DNA of 64,000 bases from Buddleja alternifolia (Eukaryota; Streptophyta; Magnoliopsida; Lamiales; Scrophulariaceae), in NCBI GenBank assembly GCA_019426215.1, contig CM033394.1:24014195-24078194 (forward strand). The letters run 5' to 3'. The notes beneath the pieces were generated by a model, which was given only the letters and a program-made list of their open reading frames with translations, had not been told where the DNA came from and did not search any database. How positions within the stretch are numbered: the stretch's first letter is position 1; every line of letters starts with the position of its first letter. A program made the translations under genes and the position numbers. Positions 35,621 to 45,707 of the stretch are shown piece by piece.

Positions 35621-36905
35621 CCTGAACACTAGAAAGCCTCTCAGATTGAGTAGCGGCTTGAGGATCTGAGCTGATTTCTGGAACAACGTCAGAAGGAGGA
35701 ACGCTCACTGACTCTCTAAGCGCTGGTTTCGCTGAAGCGCTAGAGGAGGCTGCGGGAGTAGAAAGAGGAGTACGTCTTCGTGCAAGTGGTACTTCTTCTT
35801 CTACTAATTCCTCTTCCCCGAGAAAGGAAAAGATAAACACTGGAGGAGGCGATGGAGATTTAGGAGAGGGAGAAGGAGAAGGGATCTTCTGCTTCTTTTT
35901 GGGCTCCGGCTTCTTCTTCTTGGGTTCAGGCTTCTGTTTCTTTGCTGGCTTGGATGGCTCAGCGACTTTGAGAGCTATCTTTCTCTTAGGTCGCTTGACC
36001 ACCACTTCTTCTTCGGATGAAGAGGATGATGATGAAGAGGAAGACGCTTGATCTTCATCATCACTACGAACAACTCCTAAAGCACGAAGTCGCTCACGCT
36101 CTTCTTTTGGAACAGCTGCACCACCTATCTTCCTTGGCTTTTGCAGCTCACGGATCATTTTCTTTCCGTAGAATTTTGTCGCTGGAATCTTCTTGCCAGA
36201 AGAGTTTGTATAACCGCAAGCGCTAAGAATACGACTTAGCACAATCCCATAAGGCTTGGGATTCACCGACTTGGCCATCGCTGCCTTGAAGCGATTAAAA
36301 ACGTAGAGAGACCAATTTACTTTTAATTTGGTCAGAATGGCTACCATCATCTTGTACTGTAGGTTTGTAACTTTATCGAATGTCCCTTTCCTGCATTCGA
36401 TCATCTTTGAGCATATATCCGCGAGAATAACATATTCTCCTTTCATGTCGTTCTTCTTGAAGTTTGGCTCGTATGCAGTAACAACATCTTCTTTCTTGAC
36501 CAATTCCCAGACTTTTGTAGCATCTCCAAGATTGACGTGTTCCACCTCAGAGCCATCATTGGGTAGAACCAACAATGAAGAAATCAAGGAAGGGGTAAGA
36601 ACAAAAGTCTCTTTAGCGAAGGGGAAGACGCAGGATATGGAATTGCCGTCTTCAGAAATCTGGGCATTGTTGAAAAAGTGGAGAGATTCATCTTCAAAGT
36701 AGTTGAAAATAGTAGTGATCATATCTCTCAAACCAGATTCTTGAACGAGTGGAAGAATCGTTCGAAGAGGAAAGTTCTGGTTATCAAACAGATAGTCCCA
36801 GTTAACCAGAAATCCGGCGTTAACAGTGACTGGTTTTTTAGCACGGGAAATTTTTTCGGTAGCAGACTTGGATGTTTTGGAAGATTTTGCAACTTTGGGT
36901 GCCAT
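35621..36905 (-). CDS. Sirevirus post-pol gene, exon 1 (putative plant transposon-protein domain)
   Basis: Starts at ATG 36905 and reads 428 codons to the donor at 35620 (444 codons if unspliced, stop at 35571). Residues 1-30 are basic. Residues about 40-265 form a globular domain (FPLRTILPLVQ, FPFAKETFVLTPSLISSLL, KPYGIVLSRILSACGY) resembling the plant-only domain annotated as putative plant transposon protein. After it come a Ser-run with acidic residues, a KKKKPEPKKK-type basic repeat and a Ser-Pro repeat. It lies 878 bp after the pol stop, on the same strand, where env-like genes of Sireviruses sit. Function is unknown. The N-terminal frame is intact, unlike the rest of the region. Confidence 0.7.
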
Positions 36906-37670
36906 TGCTGAAAGTTTGAAAGCTTTTTGAGAGAGAGAAATATTTGCCTTGAGAAAGATGAAGATTTTTACAGTAGAGAGAATTTGTGAGAGTGATAAAA
37001 TCTGACTGTAAAGACCTTGAAGGGTTTAAATAGATGCAAAAATTAACTTTTCAATGGCTACGATGTTGACACGTGGACAGTCAAAGAGTTTGAATTTTGA
37101 AAGGAGTCAAATCTGATACGTTTTAGGAAAATACGGATGCAAAAAGTGCGGTAAAATAGTTTATCAGTTACCAAAAAAAGCGAAATTTTGGGATCCGCAG
37201 TTACCAAATTAATTGAAAAACGTTTGAAAAGATTTGAAATTTTCAGCGTGAAATACACGCGCCTGATAGTACACTGACACGTAATCAGACTCGTGCAGAC
37301 CTGAACTGTCTCGGTTTTAGATAAATGTCAATCACCGTCAGTTTGATTTGATAGACACGTGTGGGTAGTTATCAAATCTAATCTTTTATACTTATCCACA
37401 CGCTATCCTTTTATCGATGAAAACTATGCATGATTTTAAAATAATTTTCTTAGCATTATCGTGGGAATTTCTTTAACGCTTAAGACTTTTGGAGAACAAA
37501 ATTTAATTTTGTAAAGTTTGTGATAAAGTCAATCGCTTGAATTTAGAAATGACAATTTTATTTAGAGATTGACTTCGTCATGCATAAAGATAAGCGCTAG
37601 TGATTAATGCATATAATTTTAAATCATTTTTTATCACAGTCGCTTATAACTTGTTATAAGTACAATTTTA

Positions 37671-37756
37671 AAGTTCCCCCTAAAATTGATGACTTATTTC
37701 AGATTTTGTCAAAATGCTTTAGACATAAACATAAGGTGGATTCCCCCTAAATTATA
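37671..37756 (-). promoter_or_regulatory. two extra polypurine-tract-like sites after pol
   Basis: On the minus strand, TTAGGGGGAATCC (37739-37751) and TTTTAGGGGGAACTTT (37671-37686) follow the pol stop within about 115 bp. Both carry the GGGGGAA core of the true tract at 32481. Multiplied polypurine tracts have been described in Sireviruses. Confidence 0.55.
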
Positions 37757-37783
37757 TGCCTATTGAATATGATGCTTTATGAT

Positions 37784-39745
37784 TTAAGCGTTTAAATCGA
37801 TCATACCTAATTCACTTCTCAAAGTGAGAAAGCGTTGTTCGTTGAGCGCTTTGGTGAAGATATCTGCCAATTGTTTGTCAGTTCCAATGAAGTGCATGGA
37901 GATATCTTTCTTTTGAACATGGTCACGCAAGAAATGGTATCTAATGTCAATGTGTTTAGTTCTAGAATGAAGGACAGGATTTTGGGTCATAGCTAAAGCG
38001 CTTTGGTTATCACAATGGATTGGGGTAGGACCTAGGATAATTCCATAGTCTCTAAGTTGTTGCCTCATCCAAAGAATTTGCGCACAACAGCTCCCAGCGG
38101 CTACATATTCTGCCTCAGCGGTAGAAGTCGCTATGGATTGTTGTTTCTTACTATGCCACGAAACTAGTCTATCACCTAGAAATTGACATGTACCACTAGT
38201 ACTTTTCCTATCTATTTTGCATCCTGCAAAATCTGCGTCTAAATAACCAATTAGTTCAAAAGGAGAGTCTCGTGGATACCATAAGCCCACATTTTGTGTG
38301 CCTTTTAGGTATTTAAGGATTCTCTTGGCAGCATTTAAGTGTGATTCTCTAGGATCAGCTTGAAAGCGTGCACACATGCATATCGAAAACATAATGTCCG
38401 GTCTACTAGCGGTAAGATAAAGAAGTGATCCAATGATACCTCTATAGTTAGTGATATCAATTTTCTTCCCACTTTCATCTTTATCTAACTTAAGCGTTTG
38501 GCTCATTGGAATTTTTGAAGATGATGCATTTTCCATACCAAATTTCTTAATCATATCTTTTGTATATTTAACTTGGTTTATAAATATTCCATTAGGGAGT
38601 TGTTTAACTTGTAATCCTAAGAAGAAAGTTAATTCACCCATCATACTCATTTCAAATTGATCTTGCATCATTTTCGAAAATTTCTCACACAATCGCTTAT
38701 TTGTAGAACCAAATATAATATCATCAACATAAATTTGGACTAAGAGAATATCTTCATTATGGGTAATTTTAAATAACGTTGTGTCAACGCTGCCTTTTGA
38801 AAAGCCTTTACCTATAAGGAAGATAGAGAGAGTGTCATACCATGCTCTTGGTGCTTGTTTAAGGCCATAGAGTGCCTTATCCAGCTTATAGACCATACTT
38901 TTGCCATGGTTGTTGATGAATCCTGGAGGTTGCTCCACATAGACTTCTTCTTGGAGTTTACCATTCAAGAATGCACTCTTCACGTCCATTTGGTACACCG
39001 TGAATTTGTTGAATGCGGCAAACGCTAGGAACATATGAATTGCTTCAAGACGGGCTACTGGGGCGTATGTCTCATCAAAATCAATACCCTCTTCTTGACA
39101 ATAACCCTGAGCGACTAGTCTGGCTTTGTTTCTTATAACAATGCCATCTTCGTCCATCTTGTTCCTAAAAACCCATCTAGTCCCAATAACTCCTTGATGA
39201 GTTGGCCTTGGTACTAGCGTCCAAACCTTGCTTCTCTCAAATTGGTTAAGCTCTTCTTGCATTGCTTCAACCCAACTTGAATCACTGAGCGCTTCATCCA
39301 CTTTCTTTGGTTCCATTTGAGATAAGAAACTTGCGAACATGGCCTCATTAAATGTAGCTGACCTAGTTCTAACAGGTGCTTCCATATCTCCAATTACTAG
39401 CTCTGGTGGATGGTCTCTAAGCCATTTACGGTCTGGTTGGAAAGGGTTGAGAGACTCTTGGTCATCAATCGCTTGATCCCTATTTGTCTCTGGCGCAGTC
39501 GCTTCATCATTCACAGTTCCAGTTTGCTCTTGATGATTATTCTCTTCATGATCATCAGCGATTCTGACTTTATCATCATTTGTAACCTCACGAGTAACCT
39601 TAGGAATAGGCACAAAGATCTCATCATCAGCGTCATCATCACTATTATCATTGAGGTTAATTTGTGACGCTTGTTGGGCAAGATCTTCAATTCCTACATC
39701 ATCAGGATTAAACTTACTCGGTTCTTGGTTAGCATCATCAAACAC
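37784..39745 (-). pseudogene. Sirevirus reverse transcriptase and RNase H
   Basis: 653 codons from the first ATG, with the frame open further upstream to the shift near 39826. The RT starts with [11 protein letters not shown] (~residue 170), has [21 protein letters not shown] and the catalytic YVDD (~residue 338). RNase H follows with [20 protein letters not shown] (~540) and [12 protein letters not shown]. All motifs look intact. The N-terminal 140 residues are an acidic linker between integrase and RT. It copies element RNA into DNA in cytoplasmic particles. It is disconnected from integrase by a one-base deletion. Confidence 0.93.
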
Positions 39746-39819
39746 AACATGAATGGATTCTTCAACCTTCGATTTGATCTTATTTAGGATGCGAAAACTC
39801 TTTCCATTCTTGGCATAGC

Positions 39820-41025
39820 CTAGAAAGATTCCTCATCCGCTTTAGGATCAAAAGTCTTTAGGCTGTGGGATCCATTATTGTGAATGAAGCATTTTGAACC
39901 AAATACATGAAAATATGAGACGTTAGGCTTACGTCCCTTCCACAACTCATATGGAGTCTTCTCATGTTGCTTGTTGATCATACACCGGTTCTGAGTGTAG
40001 CAAGTTGTGTTGATGGCTTCGGCCCAAAACCTTTGAGGCAGCTTAGACTCTGCAAGCATTGTCCTAGCGGCTTCTTTAAGCGTTCTGTTCCGTCGCTCAG
40101 CAACTCCATTTTGTTGAGGTGTTCTAGGAGCAGAATACTCATGAAGTATTCCAAAATCTGTACAAAACTTCTCAACAAATTGGTTAGTAAATTCAGTTCC
40201 TCTATCGCTTCTAATTCTCGTCACTTTTAGATCTTTTGAATTTTGCAATTGACGGATTAGCGCTGTGAGCTTGACACTAGTTTCATCTTTGGTTGCTAGA
40301 AATTCTACCCATGTATAGCGAGAGAAATCATCAACGATTACTAGCGAGTATTTTTTATCACTAACACTCATGATTTGAATAGGACCAAACAAATCTAAAT
40401 GCAATAGTTCAAGAATTCTAGAAGTAGATAGACATGGTTTCTTCTTAAAAGATGATTTAACTTGTTTACCCATTTGACATGCATCACATAAGCGATTCTT
40501 TTGAAAGGAACCCTTAGGTAATCCCTCTACAAGATTTAGCGATATTAACTGAGAGATTGCCTTAAAGTTGAGGTGATTCATTTTTCTATGCCATAACCAA
40601 CCCAATTCATTTTGACTTTTAGCAATAAAGCATGTGGGGTTGTTATCAAATGTAGAATCCCAATCCACTAAATACACATTATTTGTTCTTTTTCCTCTTA
40701 ATTTAGTAGACTTAGTCTTAGCGTCGTTGACATAGCAGAAGTCGCTTGAAAAATTGACATCAAAGCCTTTATCACAAAATTGACTAATGCTCAACAAATT
40801 ATGCTTAAGACCCTCAACATAATATACATCACTGATCATGATGTTCCCCCTATGCATGATACCTATACCTTTGGTTTTACCTTTGGAGTTATCACCGAAT
40901 ATAACTTGAGGACCGTTGGTTGTACGATAGTTGATCAAGAGATCCTTTGAGCCAGTCATGTGCCTTGACGACCCACTATCGATGTACCAAACTGAAGTGT
41001 CGGTGTTGGCTCTAGGTACCTGCAT
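39820..41025 (-). pseudogene. Sirevirus protease and integrase
   Basis: 401 codons. It begins inside the protease with WYIDSGSSRHMTG, whose DSG is the active site. The integrase zinc domain (LWHRKMNHL and CDACQMGK), then the core with LDLFGPI, RSDRGTEF and NGVAERRNRT, supplies the D, D and E of the catalytic triad. The frame runs into a stop at 39820. Loss of one G near 39826 explains it, because the next frame continues the polyprotein. Upstream, the join to the gag-linker frame is also shifted (41025-41041). Confidence 0.92.
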
Positions 41026-41038
41026 TTAAAGGGCAGTT

Positions 41039-41896
41039 CTAATTCTTCTTAGGTACCCATGTTGTTTTGGGTCCTTCAACGTTAGTAGCTTTGGTTTGAA
41101 TTAAAACTTTCGGAAACCATATTTGCCTTGTCTTCATTATGTGAAGATTGGCTTTCTTAGGTTTCGATTTGTGTTGTGTGTGTTTTTTGGGTGTATAGTA
41201 ATATCCTCGATTATAATAATAATCATAATCATAATCATAGTCATAATCATAATTATCATAGTATCGATAATATGATCTTGACTGTCTTGGATATTGACGC
41301 TGGTATTTCCTTGGCGCTGGCTTGGGTTGCACTTTTGGTGCTGAACGCTTAGCGCTTGATTCACAGTGTTCAGGCTTACCTTTAGCCTTTTGAGCGTTTG
41401 GATGAACCCCTTTTTGTGAATCATTTGCTTTAGCCTTACCCTTGCCTGAGTCAGCTTTGGCTTTCTCATTGGGCCTCGTACCGTTGTCGCTAGGTTCATT
41501 TAGCGTTTGACTTTGTGAACCTTTCTCAACAAAGAGAACACCCTTTTCTTTGTTGTTTGCCGTAACATTAGATTTATTTGGTTGTTTACCGAATTTATTG
41601 TATCCTAAACCGGTCTTTTCACCATATAATCTAGTTACCTCAGTCACATTATCCAACTTTCTAGAAGCTTTTGATAATGATGAGATGAGCTGCTCTGATT
41701 TGGCAAGTCTAGCGATCAAATCAGCTTCTCTCTTGACTATTATATCAAGATCGCTTTTCAATTGAATAATCTCACTCTCAAGTGATTGGTTCTTCTCAAT
41801 GCATTGTTGTTGAACTTTCAACTCTGCTTTGAGAGTTGCTTTATCTCTTGTGAGTGATGAGATAATAGCGAGATCATTTTGGCGGCCTCTTGACAA
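41039..41896 (-). pseudogene. Sirevirus gag extension / gag-protease linker
   Basis: 285 codons, a helical, charged segment (LKSDLDIIVKREADLIARLA) followed by a Lys/Gly/Pro-rich part and a Tyr/Asp-rich tract encoded by ATAATC repeats (about 41205-41258). It lies between gag and protease. The first part overlaps the end of the gag frame (41818-41896). A one-base loss in the A-run near 41878 separates them. Confidence 0.75.
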
Positions 41897-43251
41897 TCTT
41901 TATAATATTCATTAACCTTGTCAAGTAATTCATCATAAGAAAGAGGATGAGATAATTCATTGGTTACCTCTGGTAGCGATTTGTCAGACGCTTCATCTTC
42001 TCTTGCCATGAGACAGATCAACGCTGAGTCGCTTGTAGGCTCATCATCACTACTTTCATCTGATGATTCTAAGTCCTCTTCAGGTGCGGGAAATGGTTCA
42101 GATTCCGCTAGCAAACCTTGTTGGCGAAGGTTGCTCCTGAATTGGTTTCTATCCACATAGTGTTGCCTTGTGGGCTTAGACACATTTGGATAAGGGCAAT
42201 TTACCTGGTAGTGCCCTGGTTTCCTGCAATTATAACACAAGTTAGTTTTCATTTTTTGTTCAGTGGATAATCGCTTTGATCCAACTGGCGCTGAGAGATT
42301 CTGTGTAGGCGATGGAGGCGCTTGATATGGAACTGGCGTAACTGGTTGAGGTGCTGAGTACACTGGCGCTTGATACTGAGGCGCTGGTGCTGGGGGAGGA
42401 GTTTGAAATGAAGTTTGTCCAATAGGATTTCTCTTTTCATATCTTAGAAATTTCTTGAATTTCTTGACTAATAAGGCAAATTTTTTTTCTTCATTTGATT
42501 CCACTGGTTTAACCTCACTAACCGCTTTACCCTTATTTTTGGTGGTAGCGATTAAAGCTCCTGATTCAGTCGCTGAAGTTGTTGTGTCGCTGACTTCACC
42601 TAACTCGAATTCGAATGCCTTTAACTCTGAAAACACATGTTCTGGAGTAAGAGTCTCCAAAGTTTGTGATTCTCTCATAGCAACTGTCTTGATCAAGTAT
42701 TTACTTGGAAGACTTCTGAAAATCTTATTGACCATGTCCTTGTTGGTCAATTCTTTATCTAATGACGCTAACTCGGTAATGAGCAAGGTGAATCTTGCGT
42801 CCAATTGTTCTAGCGTCTCACTGGGCTGCATTTTGAAATGCTCGAATCTTTGCATGGCTATGGGGAGCTTGTTCTCCTTCATTTGTGCCGAACCTTCGCA
42901 CACAATGGCCAACTTATCCCATATTTCTTTGGAGGTTTTACATTGCTTGATCTTGTTGAACAATGCATCGTTATCTCCTAGCGCTGAGTAAAGTGCACTT
43001 CGTCCAACATTATCCAGATTAGCTCTTTTTCTATCCTCTGGCGTCCATTCTATCTTAGGTTTCTCGACATAACCATCTGGAGTAGCCTCGGTCGCTCCAG
43101 GGGCTCGAGTTACAACTTTCATAATCTGAATGGGGCCATCTGTAATCACATCACACATTTCATTATCGCACGAACATAAATATGCGAATGCTCTAAGTTT
43201 CCAAGAATCATAGTTTGATTCTACCAACTTAGGCATTTTGTTAAAAGCCAT
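41818..43251 (-). pseudogene. Sirevirus gag
   Basis: 477 codons starting MAFNKMPKLVESNYDSWK, the usual copia gag opening. The capsid-type UBN2/retrotran-gag region covers about residues 60-230 (EIWDKLAIVCEGSAQMKE, FTLLITELASL, NKIFRSLPSKY). A zinc knuckle, CYNCRKPGHYQVNC, is at about 339-352, followed by an acidic Ser-rich tail. The start codon is 115 bp inside the 5' LTR end, after the primer site. The final codons come from the wrong frame because of the shift near 41878. Confidence 0.9.
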
Positions 43252-43347
43252 AATGAGACGTTTTAAAGAGAGTTTTTAAAAGCGATTAATTTTAAAAAAA
43301 TGGATCTGAACAAGCAGTTACGCTCGGAAATGCTTAGGTTTCTACTT

Positions 43348-43364
43348 CAACCGCTCTGATACCA
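43348..43364 (-). promoter_or_regulatory. tRNA-iMet primer-binding site
   Basis: The minus strand reads TGGTATCAGAGCGGTTG, the standard copia primer site complementary to the 3' end of initiator tRNA-Met, two bases beyond the 5' LTR. Confidence 0.95.
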
Positions 43365-43366
43365 CT

Positions 43367-44862
43367 TGGTGGTCCTAAGTGGCATACGAAAGGGTCTAGA
43401 AGGGGGGGGGGGGGGCTTGAATAGACCCTGAAGTCTTTTTCGACTTCAAAAATTTCGTATCACTTTAAAGGTTTGAACGCTTTGGATGATTGAGCGCTTG
43501 GGTCAGACACTTTAGAAAATGGTAACTTAGACTTAGTGATTTTAGCATTTTACCAAAGTAGGGCAACGCTTAGATCGCTTAATCAGGGTTAGCACAGCAG
43601 AAATGAGTTTTAGCGTTCTTTTAATTAATTTAATCGCTTTGCACTTTAACTTGTCTCTTTCAAAGATAAATGATGTAATAGTAATAATAATAAGACAAAT
43701 AAGGTAAATAACACAAGATATATAAGGTTCACTGGGTGGTGTAATCCCAGCTACGTCCTTCTTCTCCTTTTTCACTTGGAGGAATTTACTAGAATGATTT
43801 TCGAAGAGTCACACAGAATCTTCTACACGATAGTAAAGGGTGAAAATGATCTTGGGCTCCTTGATCACACAGACTTCAGCACCAATGAAGATCGTCTTCT
43901 TCAAGCTTCTCTCACTCAGAAATACTGCCTGAAAGGGTTCAACAACTTTTCTCACTCAGATGAAAGGTTGAGGTTTGTCACTAGGGTTTTGTTTGTTTTT
44001 GAAAAGATCAAACAACTTGGAATATCTCAGTTGGAATTTGAATTTCTTCTTTGGAAGATGTTTGAGATATTTGTGACTGTCTGGAATGTAGATAAAAAGC
44101 TTGAAAGATTTGGCTATGGAGTTTCTAAGCTTTTTCTCAGCAAGTTTTTCTTGTGTCTGTACGTAATTGTCTCTTGCAAAAATTATATCTCTGTATGTTT
44201 AGGGTTTGCTGGGGTAAGGTATTTATAGGCAATTTCTTGGGATCTGTCCGTTGGACACATATAGGAGCGTGCCTCTCACGGGGCACGTGAGTATACCTTT
44301 TCTCTGACATTCCTGAAAGTTTGCTGAAGCCGTCAGAATTTTCTGACAGTCTGGTCAAAAGGTGGCTTGTCCACAAGTCACATTAGCTTATCACAATTAA
44401 TGCTCTTATCAGGCATTTAATGCATTTTGAATTTAATTCCCGTTGGAAATAAATGCCCGTTGAATGATTGCATTTAAGTCCTTCATGACTTGAGGATTTA
44501 TTTCAGGTGATTCTGACATAAGTCGCTTGAGGGATTTCGAGCGCTTGATCCATAAATCCTGAAATGAGATCTTTTAGCGTTTGACAGACGCTAAGAAGAA
44601 AATCTTTATCTCCGGTTGACTTCAGACGCTGGTCTTCAACTTCTTCTCTAATAGACTCACCTAGAATTCTACTAGCGATTCAGTCACTAAGACTTTAGTC
44701 TAAATTCTACAAAGATAAAAATTACAAGCCTATAATAAATTACAACTTTCAAATACTTATACATCATTCTATAAAAAACGGAAACTTACATTGTATTTTT
44801 GGGGTCTAACATTAAATCCTATCTTGTCATCATCAAAACATCTAACTTGAAATTTTCTAACA
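43367..44862 (-). repeat. 5' LTR of the Sirevirus
   Basis: 1496 bp. Near-identical to 30967-32480 except for a G-run, a 22-bp deletion (about 44332) and a few substitutions. The hairpin TTAGCGT-7 nt-ACGCTAA recurs at 44574-44594. This LTR would drive transcription toward lower coordinates. Confidence 0.95.
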
Positions 44863-44867
44863 GTATT

Positions 44868-45258
44868 AATGACAGAAAATAAGTTGCTTGGTTTTGTTTA
44901 AATACCCTGGTCATTATTGACTCAATCCGTTTTTACCCTACAACTTGGAGCTAGGTTTTCTTAGAGAAAAGCAATAAAAATAAAATCCCCTCTCCCTCTC
45001 ATAAGCCCTAGTCGTCCAGCCCTATTGCTAGGAGATGAGGATGGAGCTTTTGAAGATCATCATTTTCGCGTGACAATCTAGAGGTAGGAACTCACGGGTT
45101 GCTACTCTCATGAACATGATCACGAACACGCTTCAATAGGTAAATTGTTCTATCTCGTTTTTCGATTAAAATCAACAAAAATCCTAAATTGATCCATGGC
45201 TCGGGAATCCAAATAAATTTTTTATCCGCTGCGTATTTTGAATAACGATTCCCAACAG
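44868..45258 (+). repeat. copia LTR 3' fragment
   Basis: Closely matches 52195-52567, from AAGTTGCTTGG to the CCCAACA end. The left part of the LTR is lost; the Sirevirus inserted just beside or into it. Confidence 0.8.
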
Positions 45259-45429
45259 CCATTTTTCTATGACAACAATGGAGCCGTCGCACAAGCTAAG
45301 GAACCAAGGTCTTACAATAAATCCAAACACATAAAGAGAAGATATCACATCATTTGAGAGATCGTTGGAAGAGGTGAAATTGTCGTGCAAAGAATAGATT
45401 CAGCGAATAATGTAGCTAACCCACTCACC
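45259..45429 (+). pseudogene. copia RNase H tail joined to an LTR end
   Basis: It directly follows the LTR end without primer site, gag or pol. It encodes the last part of copia RNase H: CDNNG, then KHIKRRYHI and ANNVA (with PLTK-like residues). It breaks off at 45429 into unrelated sequence. It matches 52568-52742 including the exact LTR junction. Confidence 0.75.
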
Positions 45430-45669
45430 AAATGCCGACGTTGACGGCGCCTGTTGCCTTAATCGGGCAACAGGGATGGTGTGTTGCGCTGGGCCAACAC
45501 ATCAGGTTATGTGTTGGGCTGGCCCAACACATCATGAAGTATATCAGCGGCCCAACGCATTTAATATTGTGCTGGGCGCGGCCCAACGCTATGGTTAACC
45601 TAATACACTGGGCTTCAGGCCATCGAATTGATTAAAAGATCGCTGAGCTTGAGCCTAGCATATTAATCA

Positions 45670-45707
<38 letters not shown>

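Larger units (their letters stand above)
30967..44862 (-). mobile_element. complete 13.9-kb Sirevirus (Ty1/copia) with post-pol coding region
   Basis: Two LTRs (30967-32480 and 43367-44862) start TGGTGG and end TAACA on the plus strand. They are flanked by the target duplication GTATT (30962-30966 and 44863-44867). Reading on the minus strand: 5' LTR, a tRNA-iMet primer site, gag, protease, integrase, reverse transcriptase/RNase H (integrase before RT, the copia order), then about 5 kb of further same-strand coding sequence, the polypurine tract and the 3' LTR. The large size, an extended gag and an extra gene after pol fit the Sirevirus (SIRE/Maximus) lineage. The LTRs are nearly identical apart from a 22-bp gap and a G-run, so it is young, yet several frameshifts disable it. 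Confidence 0.95.

Noticed and set aside
36328..36911. Plus-strand frames opposite the Sirevirus post-pol gene
   Set aside because: They mirror the minus-strand coding sequence, whose composition and domain are convincing.
37387..37670. A separate host gene between pol and the post-pol ORF
   Set aside because: Sequence is AT-rich with no frame or splice pattern and shares the CGCTT words of the element.
43776..44228. 150-codon frame in the Sirevirus 5' LTR, with a shorter twin at 31438
   Set aside because: It lies in the antisense direction of the element within the LTR. The twin copy carries a stop and frame changes, so no selection for coding is evident.
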